Assembly: GCA_002189035.1 (NCBI GenBank)
Contig: NEEC01000010.1
Location: 3,348,001 to 3,412,000 of the forward strand
Source of the DNA: Utricularia gibba
Lineage: Eukaryota; Streptophyta; Magnoliopsida; Lamiales; Lentibulariaceae
Length of the DNA: 64,000 bases
Direction of reading: 5' to 3'
The first letter of the stretch is position 1. The number at the start of each line of letters is the position of its first letter. The notes under the pieces are model-generated. The model was not told the DNA's origin. It did not search any database and saw only the letters and a list, made by a program, of their open reading frames with translations. The position numbers and the translations under genes are program-made. Of this stretch, positions 62,524-64,000 are shown in pieces.

Positions 62524-63519
62524 TCATCATCATCTTCATCCCACGATGGAAAAAAAGGTTTCAGGTGCAGCATTGCTTCCTTCATCATTCCTTCACCATA
62601 TTATATCTATCCATGGCATTGTCAAAATATCTGAGCACCAACTTGCCACTGGCACAATTCATCTGAATTTCCTTCCACTGGTAGTTTAGACATGTGTCGT
62701 CTGAGAGCACTTGTTCTATTCATTTTGTCTGCAAAATCAAAAAAAAAAACATCGTGTTTTGTACCTTCTTCTTCTTATTCTTCTAATGGCAGTGGTTTTA
62801 CCATCATCCCATGTATGTACTAAACCCTGATTAGCGACATGAAGAGAGTGTGTTATGCAGGAAAGCATTTAAAGCATGCAGCTCATAGGGCTGAATGCCC
62901 ATGTTCAATTAGCGGTTGTCATTGGCCCCTCTTGAAAGCTGGCTGCTTGATCCATTGGGACCAATGGCATTAACTCTTATTGCCCTGAGGCAGGCAAAGG
63001 CAATGGAGGTACAAGAAAAATACAAGGATCATGTGGACACACACAGAGTAAAGAGAAGAGAAGAGAATCCAGTTGTTCAATCTGCTTAGATGTGTTGTCC
63101 TAATTATCAATCACATGGTCTGCTCCTCATTAATCTCTCGTGTTCTGAACTGATGATGCGGCAATCATTCATCTCATGCCTCATGCTCACGTCATTGCTC
63201 AACTAGGATGTAGGGAAGCACTCTTGCAGCCAACACACGACGGCCCTGAAATTGTCAGTTTGGGGGCGATGGACCTGGACCTCCTTCACAGGATTCGGAA
63301 TGGGGCCGGGCCATTGTGTGATTTTGCCCCGGCCCATATCGACGATAAACAACACACACACACTTTGACGATACGGTCGATGCCGCAGTTTCACTGTGAT
63401 TGCGAAGGCGACAGAGATTCGTATTGTCCGAAGCAGGGCAGCGCAGGGGCACTCCACCTCCACCTCTTCCCTCTACTTACTACTGCTGCTGGTATAAGAG
63501 ATATATTTGTTCCAAATAA

Positions 63520-63540
63520 ATAATAATAATAATAATAATA
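63520..63540. repeat. (AAT)n microsatellite
   Basis: Seven uninterrupted AAT/TAA units. Confidence 0.9.
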
Positions 63541-63671
63541 GAATAATGGTGTTAAATAAATACCGATAGGCGGGGCCCACAGCTCTGCCCGCTCCATGCA
63601 TTGCATGCATCGTCATCCCCTCGCCTTAGCCGCTTCTCTTGACCACCCACCGCCACCGCCACCGCCTTCCA

Positions 63672-63692
63672 GTGTGTGTGTGTGTGTGTGTG
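63672..63692. repeat. (TG)n microsatellite
   Basis: About ten TG units, then continuing with interruptions to 63702. Confidence 0.9.
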
Positions 63693-64000
63693 CGTGTGCG
63701 TGTTTTTTATTTGTATAGCACAAGGACGCATTATTTGTTTGATGCTGCTGCTGCAATCGCACAAAAAGAAGAAACGTGTACGGCCCTCGCTCAGTATTCA
63801 ATTCAATTCATTCCACTTTCAGGGGCATGATTCCAAATTTCATGATATCCATCCGATTAAAGAAAAAGAAGAAAACGACGTCGTAAATTATTATTCTGAA
63901 AAAAAAAAAAAGGACGCAAAACAAAAAGGGAAGCAAACTATAGAATCGACGGCTTCCGCTCGGATGCATCCTCCCATGCACCCACCCCGGAGAGGTCACC

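Larger units (their letters stand above)
62524..64000. other. 3' region of BES1-type gene and intergenic DNA to window end
   Basis: No gene recognised. Holds two microsatellites (listed separately). Open frames around 63176-63523 are unremarkable. Confidence 0.35.

Overview
This is a gene-dense stretch of nuclear DNA from a flowering plant. Nearly every gene has introns with plant-type splice sites, the introns are short (often 70-150 bp), and the products are typical land-plant families: BES1/BZR1, an AT-hook PPC protein, a mTERF, a GATL glycosyltransferase, SYP13 syntaxin, a thylakoid-lumen FKBP and a DUF630/DUF632 protein. About 20 protein genes in 64 kb (roughly one per 3 kb) suggests a compact genome, most likely a eudicot. 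The species cannot be named from the sequence. I see no prokaryotic, viral, organellar or CRISPR content.

Layout, left to right: BCD1-like zf-HIT snoRNP factor (-, cut by the window edge); MUSE1/2-like RING E3 ligase (+); HEXO2-like beta-hexosaminidase (+); a 26-exon gene for a ~2,110-residue protein of unknown function (-, 5.2-14.9 kb); a decayed bHLH10/89/91-type gene (+); an AHL AT-hook gene (+); peroxisomal CHY1-type 3-hydroxyisobutyryl-CoA hydrolase (+); eIF4G (-); SYP132-like syntaxin (+); NRG2-like DUF630/632 protein (-); LCMT1/SBI1 PP2A methyltransferase (-); mTERF (+); a PIP-type secreted peptide precursor (-); FKBP16-3-like immunophilin (+); TBC1D22/Gyp1-type RabGAP (-); lumazine synthase (-); DUF616/MUCI70-like glycosyltransferase (-); GATL GT8 glycosyltransferase (-); RMA-type membrane RING E3 (-); NEDD8/RUB-conjugating enzyme RCE1/UBC12 (+); BES1/BZR1 homologue (+). 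I built the exon models by hand from conserved protein reading, splice dinucleotides and phase; they close in frame except where stated.

Three things stand out. First, at least seven one-base reading-frame breaks interrupt five otherwise intact gene models, including eIF4G. Six lie in or beside short homopolymer runs and one at an AAA, and in each case one missing base explains the break. This looks more like homopolymer contraction in the assembly than true gene death, but the sequence alone cannot decide. Second, five of roughly 110 introns use GC-AG splice sites, three of them in one gene, which is more than the ~1% usual in plants. Third, a 67-residue PIP/PIPL-type peptide gene with a well-placed TATA box lies in what would otherwise look like empty intergenic DNA.

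The genes are functionally mixed (translation, ubiquitin/NEDD8, vesicle traffic, cell wall, plastid and peroxisome metabolism). I see no operon-like or clustered pathway, only ordinary neighbouring plant genes, including a close head-to-head pair (LCMT1/mTERF, 250 bp apart).
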